NCBI GenBank assembly: GCA_028023455.1
Contig: JAQFVV010006203.1
Coordinates: 10,820,876 to 10,884,875 of the forward strand
Direction: 5' to 3'
Length of the DNA: 64,000 nucleotides
Source of the DNA: Epiperipatus broadwayi
Taxonomy: Eukaryota; Onychophora; Udeonychophora; Euonychophora; Peripatidae
Shown here piece by piece: positions 11,282 to 22,200 of the stretch (position 1 is its first letter; the number at the start of each line of letters is the position of its first letter). Position numbers and translations under genes: made by a program. The notes beneath the pieces were generated by a model. It was not told where the DNA came from, ran no database searches, and worked only from the letters and a program-made list of their open reading frames with translations.

Positions 11282-11519
11282 ACATGTCTATATGTATGTA
11301 TGTATTAAAAACACACACACATATATATGTGCACACATTTAAAATAAAATAAAAAATAAACAAATTCAAATAAAATATTTATAAATTAATGTCTAATTGT
11401 AGTGAACTGCCTTTATTTTTTCTTTAATCTAATAGCTTTTGTGAACAATAGAATAAATAAAAACGCCATTCAAAAATTATAGCCATTCCAACTCCAAAGA
11501 GAAATTAAGAAAGAGAGAG

Positions 11520-14430
11520 AAGAAAGACTAATCCATAAATGAGTTTCTGTGAACTACATATACATTCCCATATTGAACATGGTCCATTTTTCTATTTAGT
11601 TGATGTTTTACAATGTTTTTATTTAGTTTTCTTAACAGAGAAATTTTCTTTCTGAAATACTTCAATACCATATCTAATTGTAGTTCTCCAATGTAGTCTA
11701 TTTTCTGCGATATCTTTCCAATAAAAACAATTAACAATTGCACTTCTTTAGAATATCTTTGAGATCTACAAAACCATACCCTTTTAGGAAGTGTTCTATT
11801 GTTCATTTGTTTTACATGTTCAATCCAATGAAGGTATGATTTTACAGTAGTGGACTCAATAGTATTACATCCAGTAAGCTGAAGAATATGTAGATTGGTT
11901 TTATGATCTTGCCATTGTAATTTTTAAAATTTTATGGAACATCCTTAAATGAAACTTTTCTAACACTTTTACACTGACAGAATCTCCAAGTTTCACAGCC
12001 ATACAATCAATGAGGTAAAATAACAGCTCTCTATATAGTTACCTTAGTTGCAGTAGTTATTTCCATGGGTGAAATACTCTATCTTTTAACTTTTTAAAAG
12101 CAGCAGCAAATATATTCTTGTTGCACATCAACATGTAAGCTTACTTTTCTATTTATAAAATTACTGAGATATAAAAACTGATTTATATTCTCAAGTCGAT
12201 AACCATTCAAGCTAAAAATTGTGGTTGATTTTTTTTCTATAACTGGCTGATAAAGAATTGACAAACCAAAATTTTGTAAGTTGCATTCAAAACATTAAGA
12301 ACTTTCTGTAAATCATTATTTGAAGTGGCAAAAATAACATGGAGAGATGAAATTCTTTTTTTGTTTTTAATTGATTTAAATTAAAAATTTCACTATCAGA
12401 TATGTAGTGTATCTTATCCCTGTTTAATTAACCTATCTATAAACAATTCCAAAGATCAGTCATAAAAATTGAAAATAATGTAGGAGCAAGTACACATTGT
12501 TTAACACCAATTTTGATTTTAAATGTGTCACACTCCCTCTCATTTCATTTGTGTAGAAGCTGCATATTATGAATAAATCTTGATGGACAACCAACTAATT
12601 TCAAACAATGCCATAAACCTATCAAATACCTTGACCAAATCAATAAAAATTATATAAATCACTTTTTTGTTCCTGATACTTTTTCGCATTTTCCTGGTGT
12701 CAAAAATCATTTCTATAGTGCTTCTTGATTCTCTAAAGTCAAATTGAGTCTCTGATAATTATTCATTTATAATTGGAAGCAAGGTATTTAACAAAATTCT
12801 TGAAAGGACTGTTGTTGCAGTGGATAATAATGATATTCCATGGTAATTACTGCAAACTTGTCTATTCCCTTAGATCAGGTAGTTCAATTTCAGGATCCAG
12901 ATATTCCTAAAAAAAATTACAATATTTTTGAAGCTAACATATCACTACCATATCTGAAAATGTCACCAGGTACTTCATCAGAACCTGCAGCCTTTCCATT
13001 TATAAGATTACAAAGAACTATTTTGACTTTATTAAGCTGGATATCTTGGTTCAAATCTAAATGAGTAGATGGAATAGATATATCATTAAAAGTCACAACT
13101 CAATTCTTGTACAATTATTGAAAAGATGACCAAAATATTCTTTCCAACTGTTCAAAATATCATTATCATCACATAAGACTGTGTCACGGCTGTATTTAAT
13201 AGAATTGCGATACTGATTTTCAGGTCTATATAATTTATCAAAAAGAAAGTAGTTTTAATCCACCAATCATTTTTTAAACTTTCTTGTCAGTAGTCTGCCA
13301 TCTTTACATTTATTATGAAGGTCCACATTTAATCTATTATTTTGCCAAGTAGATAATGTGACATGTTTTTATTTAATTACTAATAATAAATCATTGTCAG
13401 AAAACGAATCATGATTTTTCTTTTTAGTGAAAAATACATTTACTTGTATCCATAACACATTCCTTAAGAGAATTCTATGCTTCAGTAATATGACAGTCCT
13501 GAAGATTCAAATTGGAAGATTTATTGTTGAATAGCTGCTGAAATTTAATATGTATAGATTCTTCGAAAGAATGAAAATCAATTTTCTTGTGAATATGATT
13601 GGAATAATATTATTTTTAATCTTGGAGCATACTAATCTATCCAACAATCTGAGTTTGTAAATGGTTGAATAATGTGAACAATTTCTGTATTCTGATTGCT
13701 AACTATAATGTAATCTATTAAATGCCATTATTTTGGGAATGGATGCAACCATGTTCCTTTGTAGGGGTTTTCTGCCTAACCAAAGTGTTTGTGATAGTCA
13801 ATCCATGTGTTGTGTACAAATTTAATAAGAAACCATTTGAATATACAGCTCGATGTCATTATTTTCAATAACTTTTGGCCAAAGCCTTCTATTTGTACCA
13901 ACATATGCATTAAACTCTCCAAGAAGATAAATTTTGATCTTTTAATAGTATAGGTGTAATAATACTGACTAGCAAGGAATAAAAGCTTTCCTTCTCTAAA
14001 TTTTTTCAATCCATGATTGGAGCATAGGCATTAATAAAATGAGCATTAGTACCATTATGCATGATGAGTTTAAGATCATTAGCCTTTCTTTGATATAATG
14101 AGGAATTCCAACAATAAAAAATACTGAATTAGATTTTTACAGTAAATACAACACCATACATTCTTTCAATGATTTCCCTGCCTTTTCAAAAAAAAACTTG
14201 TATTCATCCACCTGTTCTAATAAACTTCTTTCCATGGGAGATAAATTTTGCCATGAGGAACTATATAAATTTTAAATCTTGTCAATTCTGTAGACGCAAT
14301 TGCAGTTCTTTGTTCAAGTCTTTTAAGAGCTTTTATTAATATTTACTAAGGCTGTAAACCTCAAGAGTGTGCGCTTGAAAATGCGAAGGTAGGGACCTCT
14401 ATAGGTCTTAACCACAAGCTTACTCTTTGG
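11520..14430 (-). mobile_element. LINE family I remnant: endonuclease plus reverse transcriptase
   Basis: This reverse-strand copy belongs to the same LINE family as the copy at 1640. From right to left: a decayed endonuclease domain at about 14350-13300 (fragments such as AYAPIMD and DFNAYVG-like, then HNTWIDY near 13800), followed by RT. The minus strand of 12590-12660 encodes the KAFD.. region. The GVKxxxxLAPTLF-like region is near 12480-12530. The last codons near 11530-11575 give CSIWECICSSQKLIY, the C-terminal zinc-finger remnant. Many stops and frameshifts are present. It is the only copy here that keeps the endonuclease part. Not functional. Confidence 0.8.
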
Positions 14431-15517
14431 AAGAAAAGAGCACATTCCCACTTACCTATATTTAGAAAAAAATTAGAGTTACAATATTTACCTTTAGTAC
14501 TATTATGCTTTACCAATACTGCTGATAGTATCATTTCTAACGCTGAAATGAGTAATCCACCAGATGCACCAACTTAGTGAATTGTGTGAGGCAGGCCATT
14601 TTTAGACACATTTTCTATGCCTTTCCATTTCTATGACAGGCAGAAGTATCCCTAAATAGGGCTGCCTAAAGATACAATCTTTGCCAGCTAAAACTCCCAT
14701 TTCACTTTAATTTAATTCCTAACTGACTAATTAGTGATTATTCTGCCTTGAGCAAATACTAAAACTTAAGAATGCAAATCTATTAAGCCTATTTCTGTTA
14801 TTTGGGATTGAGTTAAAAAAAGTAATAAGGAGGAATTTTGAAGCCAGAGGAAAGAAATGTTGTTCAAACACACAATTCCATTGATATAATTATTACAAGA
14901 AAATGTCCGATGACATTTAGGGCTCATGATTATTGGGTTCTACAGTAACTCAAGTGACTAATGAAGGAAAGAGAGAGACATAAAAGATTTTTTATATCAG
15001 GAACAGTACCTAGCCTTTGGTGAATCACCATCTTATCCTATAAGGCAGCAGGAACTCTTGGCTGATCTCTTTGTATTTGTTATTCATAGTCTTTATATCT
15101 AAAGCCACTCCATTATCCACTGTCTATGGAGCCAGTCGATACCTTGAGTGCAGCATGTGATAATTCATGACCAATACTGTAATTACATCCAATTTCTGAC
15201 ATGTTAATATTTTTAATTACATGTAAGCTAAAAATTATAACTACCCTTTCTATTCAAGATTTTTTTGAATCACTAATTATAAACGTGGGGTGAGAGAAGT
15301 CCACTGCAGTTTCAAAATTGTCATATGTGGCAGTCATTTATTAACATTTGAGCATAATACTGTGTTACATAATTATATGATCTGCTTTCAGGCGGAAAAC
15401 TTTTAATCATTCATATATCTAACTGCACTGGAATGCAGATAAAGAGGAAGCTGAGCGTTTTTGAGCAGTTTTATCTCATAATCATAACAAAAAGTACATC
15501 TAGAAAATTTTCATAAG
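14431..15517. other. Intron sequence with no recognised feature
   Basis: AT-rich intron between the reverse LINE and the Penelope palindrome. Nothing identified. Confidence 0.45.
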
Positions 15518-15657
15518 ACAAGGATTTTATGTGTTTTTCTGAAGGTTTGTGATGATGGTGTTCTAGCTGTATTTTTATATTGGACTATTTCCATCATCTA
15601 ATATGTGTGTTGAATGTCTTTAGAAAAGTTTAATTTTAGTTAAATATTCCAAATGCA

Positions 15658-15812
15658 TTCAACTGTTAGTAATATCACAGCAAACAGGTTAGTACATGCA
15701 CCAACTGTTAGTAATATCACAGCAAACAAATGTTAATAATATCACAGCAAACAGGTTAGTATTTGCACTAACTGTTATTAATATCACAGCAAACAGGTTA
15801 GTATATGCACAG
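15658..15812. repeat. Short tandem repeats at the outer end of the left PLE arm
   Basis: About four variants of a 30-45 bp unit containing TATCACAGCAAACAGGTTAG, separated by variable TATGCAC-type spacers. The right arm holds only about 1.5 units (17470-17530). This suggests repeat-number change after or during insertion. Confidence 0.7.
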
Positions 15813-15876
15813 TGTTTCGAGAGGTATTTCCCCTTTTCTTCAGGTGTTGCTGGCCTGACCAGTGACAGTACTAGCA

Positions 15877-15958
15877 TGGGATTCGAACCTGGGTCCTTAG
15901 ATTTTTGATTATTGAAATTTAAGGTAACGCTCTAACCAACTGAGCCATCCTGCCAAAG
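15877..15958 (-). ncRNA. tRNA-like module in the PLE tail, left arm
   Basis: Reverse-complement twin of the module at 17311. The B box is at 15878-15889 and the A box at 15937-15948 on the minus strand. Conservation between arms is what the palindrome predicts. Confidence 0.6.
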
Positions 15959-15985
15959 GCAACAGTATGTAGTAATTTCATATAC

Positions 15986-16590
15986 TTATCTATGAGGTTC
16001 CTCCTGATTTCTCCACTTTTTCCTCAGAGCAAAGTTGATTAGTGGTTTCCATACATTATGTATAGTCACACTAGGTTGGCTTATGGGATTTTTTGCCATT
16101 GTCATGTGGGCAGCTTCTTTAAATTTTCTTCTTTGTACCTTTTCTTTTTTATCCAATATTTTTGTATTTTCCCAATCGAACGTATGTTCATTGGTCCATA
16201 CATGGTCTGCTACCTTAGATACATCTGTTTTCTCTCTTCTAATCATCAGTTTATGTTCTTGCAAGCGCTTTTGAATGGGATGGCTGGTCTCACCAATATA
16301 TGTTCTTCCACATTCACATGGTATTTCATAGATGCAGTTTTTTCTTTGCAGCATTTCAAGTTTAGGCTTTGTAGATGTTAGAATTCCTCGTAGTGTGGTA
16401 TGGCTCTGGAAAGATGTTCTGATGTTATACTGATTGCAGATTTTCCTTAATTTGTCTGCTATTTTTGGAATGTATGGATACACTACAGTACCAATAATTG
16501 TCTTTTCTCTTGATGGTTCTTTTTGTTGTCTATTTAATGTTTCCTTAATAACAGCTGATGGATAACCATTTTTCTTAAGAGTTTGTTCTA
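15986..16590 (-). CDS. Penelope GIY-YIG endonuclease fragment, left arm
   Basis: This is the mirror-image copy of the right-arm protein, differing at only a few residues (for example QKRLQEHK where the right arm has QKHLQEHK, and EHTFDW versus EHMFDW). The frame is open through YPYIPKIADK and the GIY-YIG motif to the same stop. Near 16585 the left arm lacks four bases found in the right arm, which breaks the upstream frame. The arginine before LQEHK, usual in GIY-YIG nucleases, is kept here and changed to histidine in the right arm. Confidence 0.8.
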
Positions 16591-16612
16591 TATCTTTTCT
16601 TTTTCCAAATCA

Positions 16613-17282
16613 CTGTGGAACAGAGCAAAAGAAGTTTGTTCAGAAACTTGGCGATTTGAAAAAAGAAAAGATCTATATAGAACAAACTCTTAAGAAAAAT
16701 GGTTATCCATCAGCTGTTATTAAGGAAACATTAAATAGACAACAAAAAGAACCATCAAGAGAAAAGACAATTATTGGTACTGTAGTGTATCCATACATTC
16801 CAAAAATAGCAGACAAATTAAGGAAAATCTGCAATCAGTATAACATCAGAACATCTTTCCAGAGCCATACCACACTACGAGGAATTCTAACATCTACAAA
16901 GCCTAAACTTGAAATGCTGCAAAGAAAAAACCGCATCTATGAAATACCATGTGAATGTGGAAGAACATATATTGGTGAGACCAGCCATCCCCTTCAAAAG
17001 CACTTGCAAGAACATAAACTGATGATTAGAAGAGAGAAAACAGATGTATCTAAGGTAGCAGACCATGTATGGACCAATGAACATATGTTCGATTGGGAAA
17101 ATACAAAAATATTGGATAAAGAAGAAAAGGTACAAAGAAGAAAATTTAAAGAAGCTGCTCACATGACAATGGCAAAAAATCCCATAAGCCAACCTAGTGT
17201 GACTATACATAATGTATGGAAACCACTAATCAACTTTGCTCTGAGGAAAAAGTGGAGAAATCAGGAGGAACCTCATAGATAA
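16613..17282 (+). CDS. Penelope GIY-YIG endonuclease fragment, right arm
   Basis: The open frame runs from the centre of the palindrome to TAA at 17280-17282. The first ATG is at 16656, but the frame continues upstream, so this is a 5'-truncated polyprotein. The GIY-YIG nuclease is clear: RIYEIPCECGRTYIGETSH with the first (I/R)Y and YIG elements, then the conserved (K/R)xxLQEHK helix at about residues 120-135. After that comes a histidine-containing VADHVWTNEH segment, a likely zinc site shared by PLE nucleases, and RRKFKEAA, which holds the candidate catalytic glutamate. In PLEs this domain nicks target DNA for reverse transcription. It is intact as an open frame but has no RT upstream. Confidence 0.85.
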
Positions 17283-17310
17283 GTATATGAAATTACTACA
17301 TACTGTTGCC

Positions 17311-17397
17311 TTTGGCAGGATGGCTCAGTTGGTTAGAGCGTTACCTTAAATTTCAATAATCAAAAATCTAAGGACCCAGGTTCGAATCCCATGCTAG
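17311..17397 (+). ncRNA. tRNA-like module in the PLE tail, right arm
   Basis: TGGCTCAGTTGG at 17321-17332 matches the Pol III A box, and GGTTCGAATCC at 17379-17389 matches the B box, at tRNA-like spacing. The T-arm stem does not pair well, and a long A/T insert replaces the anticodon stem, so this is tRNA-derived, not a working tRNA. It sits about 28 bases after the stop codon of the endonuclease ORF and is repeated as a mirror image at 15877-15958. Confidence 0.65.
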
Positions 17398-17633
17398 TAC
17401 TATCACTGGTCAGGCCAGCAACACCTGAAGAAGAGGGGAGAAAAATACTTCTCGAAACGTTGTACATACACTAACCTGTTTGCTGTGATATTATTAACAT
17501 TTGTTTGTTGTGATATTACTAACAGTTGAATGCATTTGGAATATTTAACTAAAATTAAACTTTTCTAAAGACATTCAACACACATATTAGATGATGGAAA
17601 TAGTCCAATATAAAAATACAACAAGGATTTTAT

Positions 17634-19958
17634 ACTTATGTGTTTTATTATTTTGTATATGTTCCAAATTCCAAAAGTCAAATTCCACTTCTGTTTCATC
17701 ACTTAAAAACTGCCCAAATGAGGCACATTTCTGGATGTTGTAGCAAATAATTTTTTATAGTTGGAGCTTTTTGCATGAATAAAAAAAATAATTAAATAAT
17801 TTATTGCTTAGGAATTCATAGAAAGTTTGAGCACTAGAAGCACAATCTATGGATCTTGAATTTCAAAGTTTGTATCTCTACTATTGCATCAAACCGTGCA
17901 GGACTTTATATGAATCATTGTGGGACACATTTGTCTTTCTAATGGGTTGGAATCTAAACTAATGGTGGAATAGCTCTATTTTTTTTTTTTTTTTGAAATA
18001 AACAAACTTTTTTGACTGCATCTAGAAGAAATAAAAGATGAAGTAAACATGATGATTTGAGTGGGATTATAAGGAATAAGAGTATTAAGAGCCATGGTGA
18101 TTGAGTATGAAAAAGTAGTGGAAACTTTAAATATTTGACTAGAAGAAAAATAATTCCAAATAAAATTTATTGCTGCAAATATTAGCCATAGTGTATTTAC
18201 ATGCTATTACATAAATGGCAAATCTTAAAGCTTTCAGTTTGAACTGTTAAGCTAAATTCAAAGTTATATTCTCTTATTTTCATTGCTTCAAAATATTTTG
18301 ATTAGTGTGTGTGTTTATGAAATCTGAATATTTGGTGGGTAGGAAAGATATTAAACTTTTTTTCCGATTGCTAGTTTGAACTATGTTTTTGCACAAGATA
18401 GCACCTCTGGAATATTTAATGTTAAATGATTCCATGTTTTCTATACTTGATTTCTATTATAGTGTTAGAAACTAGTTTAATTTCTTATATAGTTAGTTTT
18501 AAAAGGTTTTAAGATTTGAAAATGATGATTATTTAATCTTTCCTCATAAATATTTAGCCTCATGTATTATTTTGTTTATCTGTTTACATTGCTTTTGAAT
18601 TCTAACTATTTAAGATCTTAGTCATGGTAGGAAAAAGTTAGAATTTTCCCCAGTTGTTTAATTTGGGTGATATTTTCACATAAGTGGTGCTGCTGGAATA
18701 ATTATCATTAGATGAGTTCATATTTTATATATGGATACTCGTATACATTTTTTCATTATATACCAGTGTTTTACACTAATATTGCTTATATGAAGGGCCT
18801 TGTTAAATAGTGTTTAGCAAAGCCATGGCATATCCTAAGATTCAAACCTGGATAAAACTTGAAAATGTTTTTATTTAGGTGAGAATTTTCAAGAAACTTA
18901 GGGATTTGTTTTTTATGTAAACATCAGTTCTGCTAGTTATTAATTATTGATTGGTAAATTATTGATTATCTGCCTTTTATTAGGTGAAGAATCAAACAAG
19001 GAAGGAAACACACAAAAATCCTTACCATCCATCAGTTGACCAGCATAATGATTATTGTTTACATAACATTTTATCTATGGAGGGAATTTGGAGAGGCTGT
19101 TTTTCTGGTATGGATTATTTAAGACTGCCTTTTTAATCTTAACTATATTTATAGAATATACTGTATAAAAAGTTTGCATGGTATAATAAATAAGTTCAAG
19201 GCAATGTAACTGATATATTTTGTTTAAAAAAAATAATCCTTTGAGCAACTTACTCAGTAATAAATTGGTTAGTTAAAGAGCTAAAAATTCCTGAAACAAT
19301 TCCAATTGCTGTATAAAAAAGTCTGTCTGGTTAATATAATGAATCTATTATGCTGAATGTCGAGTTGTGATGATAATGGGAAACTTATTTGTAGACCAAG
19401 CTCAAGTCCCTTAATTTCATATTATTTTTTTAATTAACAGATATTCATCTCAATATCTTCTTATGCATATGTGTTTATTTTGCAAAAATCAATTTTTTTT
19501 AAAATTTAGCTATGTAATGTAAATTTTATGCCATCTCTTGTCTGAATTAGAGATATCTCATACCACTTGTAGTGTAAATTTTTATCATCTTTATAAATGA
19601 TCCCTTTTTTCTATTTTTTAAAATGAATATTGTAAGATTTGTTGCATCTAATGGCATCTGTAATAAAAAACAAATTTATTATAACTGATTACAAAAAAAC
19701 AATCAATGAATCCAATTAAACAAAAATAATTTTTCTTCTTCACTTTTGTGATATGACTATATTATTTACAATTTTATGCAAATAATTTAATATATATTGT
19801 AAATAATGCTTATATTAAAAAAATCAAATTTGAATAATATTTATACAAAACAAATACTCTTCTTAAGAGTAGTATGAGATGCAGCTTGTAGCATTTACAT
19901 GACTAAACCACATTGTAAGCATATTGCGGGTTATTAAATTTCAGATACCATTTAACTA
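17634..19958. other. Intron sequence with no strong feature
   Basis: AT-rich intron. GATTCAAACC at 18840-18849 is a weak reverse B-box-like match and may be an old SINE end. No exon or element is supported. Confidence 0.4.
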
Positions 19959-20803
19959 TGTATGCTGGGGATATATGGATACCAGCCAGGTCACAGTTAA
20001 ATAAACAAACAACATAGAATAAATAAGTGTTTATTATATTCATAAATAATATATATATATAAGCAAACTAAATATTAATCCTTGAGAAGACAGTCTCTAA
20101 GACCAACATCTTTAGTGGTGTATATATTACTTCAGTAGACACATTACTTGATAATAAGAAAATCTACATCTGATTTTTAAAAGTTTTGTTAAATGCTTAC
20201 TCCTTCTGTTGCTGCTTTTGTGTGTGTGTGTTCTGCATATATTTAGTAAATTTTAAACGTAAATATATCAAATTTTTTAAGTGCAAACAGATAATATTGT
20301 AATAATCTGAAAGCTAAAACCTTCAACATATCATTTCATTAGATTTAAAAAATTGCTTCCTAGTAAATCGAAAGATTTCGCGTTGTTTATTTATATATAA
20401 TATTTAGTGAATTAAATGTGAAGGTATTTAAGCTTCACACTCTTAGTTCAAAATGCTTGAGTCTGGCTTATTTATATATAAATTGAGGCATAGATGAAGA
20501 TGGGTTCCATCTTTTTCTGATAGTTCTGACTTGTGTTTGAGAATTGAGAGGTCCATGTGATGTCATTATTCAATTTGATTGGCTGTGATGTAAGCGTGTT
20601 TAAGGCATATCTGTTGAAGGTTTTAGTAAATTTTAATAAATAATGTAAGTTCAATCCATGCTAATTTCTTGTAAATTGTACTAGAGTGAATAATTAGGTA
20701 AATGTTGTGTGGTAATTATTTTTTGTAATAATATTATTTATTTACAATATCATATAAACATATATCTCTGCACACTTATTTATATATCATTGTATACATT
20801 TCA
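19959..20803 (-). repeat. 3' LTR, split by a family A insertion
   Basis: Begins TGTATGCTGG on the plus strand and ends ATTTCA at 20803, giving TG...CA ends. About 535 bases remain after removing the insertion at 20257-20636. It is followed on the plus strand by the complement of the polypurine tract. Confidence 0.7.
20257..20636 (+). mobile_element. Family A unit inserted in the LTR, with 15-bp TSD
   Basis: TTTAGTAAATTTTAA occurs at 20242-20256 and 20622-20636, and the other LTR is continuous at this point, so this is a clean insertion. The unit shares with the 4085 copy the GTGAAGGTATTTAA...TTCACAC hairpin (about 20419-20443), the AAAATGCTTGAGTCTGGCTT block, and the AAGATGG/CCATCTT hairpin at 20497-20513. 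A 15-bp duplication indicates retroposition. It is a single unit, not a dimer. No protein. Confidence 0.72.
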
Positions 20804-20820
20804 ATTCCTCCCCTCACTCT
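20804..20820 (-). promoter_or_regulatory. Polypurine tract of the LTR element
   Basis: The minus strand reads AGAGTGAGGGGAGGAAT directly before the 3' LTR, the expected place and composition for the plus-strand DNA primer of an LTR retrotransposon. Confidence 0.65.
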
Positions 20821-21389
20821 AGACAATAAACTTTTATTTAATAAAAGAAATAATTATGCAATCTTTGAGGTTTCCACTGCATTGGATGGACCTTGTTAGA
20901 GGTAAATATTTTTCCTCTTACTGCTCAGTAGTTTTCTTTCAGTGAAGGCTGTTTTGAAGAGTATAAATTTATTTCTGGCAAAGTCTCTAATTGATTTAAT
21001 AAATCATTTTTCTCAGATAAGTGATTCTCATTATTTAAAGTTAAGTCCAGCAGCTCTTGTGCTTTATCAGTATTTCCTTTTTTTTTTTTTTTTTAGTGAA
21101 GTAGAATCATCATTGAATTACTTGGTTTTTCTAATGACTCTTGATTGTGAACTTTCAAATGATTTATGTATTTTCTCACTCTTCTACCATTTGTAGTTTG
21201 CACTTCTTTTGTCTTGAAACAATATTGATTATTTCCCCTGGAAACCATTCTCTCTTTAATATATCACATATCCAGACGACATTATTAACTTTATAGCTTT
21301 CTACATCCAACAATTTGTCTCAGTGCACTAATATTAGGCATTAGTCTTTCTCCCGACTGATATGCTTTACTCCAAGACTCTAGCTTCTT

Positions 21390-21640
21390 AAGGGGAATCA
21401 CAGGAGTTTTCTGAGAGTCTTTATAATAATTGATAGTCTTTACAATCTTACTATTCATGTTCTTGTTGCTACTGTCTCAGATTCCTTCCTGCAATTTGCA
21501 GTACCATTATATTAAGGGGAATCATGGGAGTTTTCTGAGAGTCTTTATAATAATTGATAATCTTTACAATCTTACTATTCATGCTCATGCTGTTGCTGTC
21601 TCTTTTACTGACTCAGATTCCTTCTGCAATTTACAATAAC
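21390..21640. repeat. Tandem duplication of about 125 bp in the LTR element
   Basis: GGGGAATCACAGGAGTTTTC at about 21395 and GGGGAATCATGGGAGTTTTC at about 21517 start two copies of a unit that continues through TCTTTATAATAATTGATA and ATTCCTTC(CTG)CAATTT. The second copy has a short insertion near its end. Confidence 0.7.
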
Positions 21641-22200
21641 ATTATAAGCCATCTGCATTTTTTCTCTTCACTCAAATTCCTAGCAGCCAGAATTAATTTC
21701 TTCCTAGGATTGAAGTAATGTCTCTTTTCACAATATACAATAGCAATAATTTTATTTTGGCCTTCAATTTAATTAGTACCATTATTTTACCCCCTATATC
21801 AATCCCTATTCCATTTCCACCCATGGCTATAATCTGTTTTTCCATAATGCTGCTCTTTCTTGCCTTTTTTATTAATTTTATCCAATCGTTCAGTAAAATT
21901 AAAAATAAACCCATGCTGCTGTCAATTTCCATATTGTTATTTTGTTCAAGAATTTGCACATTTAAATAAATGTTGTTATTATCTACACTGCTTATTGTTT
22001 TTACTTCAAATTTCTTTTTCTCTCTGCAATTTGAAATCCGTGTGTAACTCTTTTTTTCTAACTTTATCTTTTGTGTGACAAATATGTTGTAAATGATCAG
22101 TTTTCCCACATATGTGGGATTTAATACTTTTAAATTTACAGACCTTCTTTAAGTTTCCTTTCTCACTGCAATAGTAGCATACAAATGACTTAGTTAGTAG
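21640..22200 (-). pseudogene. Gag zinc knuckles and aspartic protease of the LTR element
   Basis: On the minus strand, 22179-22138 encodes CYYCSEKG...C, a CX2CX4HX4C knuckle with Asn replacing His. Positions 22119-22078 encode a second knuckle with Ser replacing the first Cys and HLQHIC at its end. After a frameshift near 22030, the frame 22109-21693 carries a retropepsin-like domain: IYLNVQILEQNNNMEID, then Ser-Ser-Met-Gly where D-T/S-G is expected, and at its end ITSILGRN, the (L)LGR(N/D)WL flap-end motif of Gypsy proteases. The active-site Asp (about 21921-21923) is kept but the Gly is lost. The order knuckles-protease fits Ty3/Gypsy. Dead. Confidence 0.75.

Larger units (their letters stand above)
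15518..17633. mobile_element. Head-to-head Penelope-like element pair with 13-bp TSD
   Basis: The sequence from 15568 to about 16610 is a near-perfect reverse complement of about 16650 to 17620. About 40 bases at the centre are present in the right-hand copy only. The direct repeat ACAAGGATTTTAT at 15518-15530 and 17621-17633 brackets the structure and reads as a target-site duplication. Each arm carries, outward from the centre, the end of a Penelope polyprotein with a GIY-YIG endonuclease, a tRNA-like module, a CTGAAGA...GAAAC motif, and short tandem repeats with the core TATCACAGCAAACAGGTTAG. Both arms lack the reverse transcriptase, so this is a 3'-terminal, 5'-truncated pair. PLEs are known for truncated, inverted and tandem insertions. 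Confidence 0.85.

Noticed and set aside
16035-16381. Open frames antisense to the GIY-YIG nuclease
   Set aside because: They are shadows of the conserved endonuclease frame on the other strand and are mirrored at 16887-17210.
17311-17397. A functional tRNA gene
   Set aside because: A and B boxes are good, but the T stem does not pair and the anticodon arm is not recognisable.
18983-19040. Possible extra exon after TTTTATTAG
   Set aside because: The frame does not fit between the exons ending at 9605 and starting at 36500, and there is no clear donor or PRODH similarity.
21718-22078. Plus-strand hydrophobic ORFs over the LTR element
   Set aside because: Antisense shadows of the Gag/protease pseudogene.
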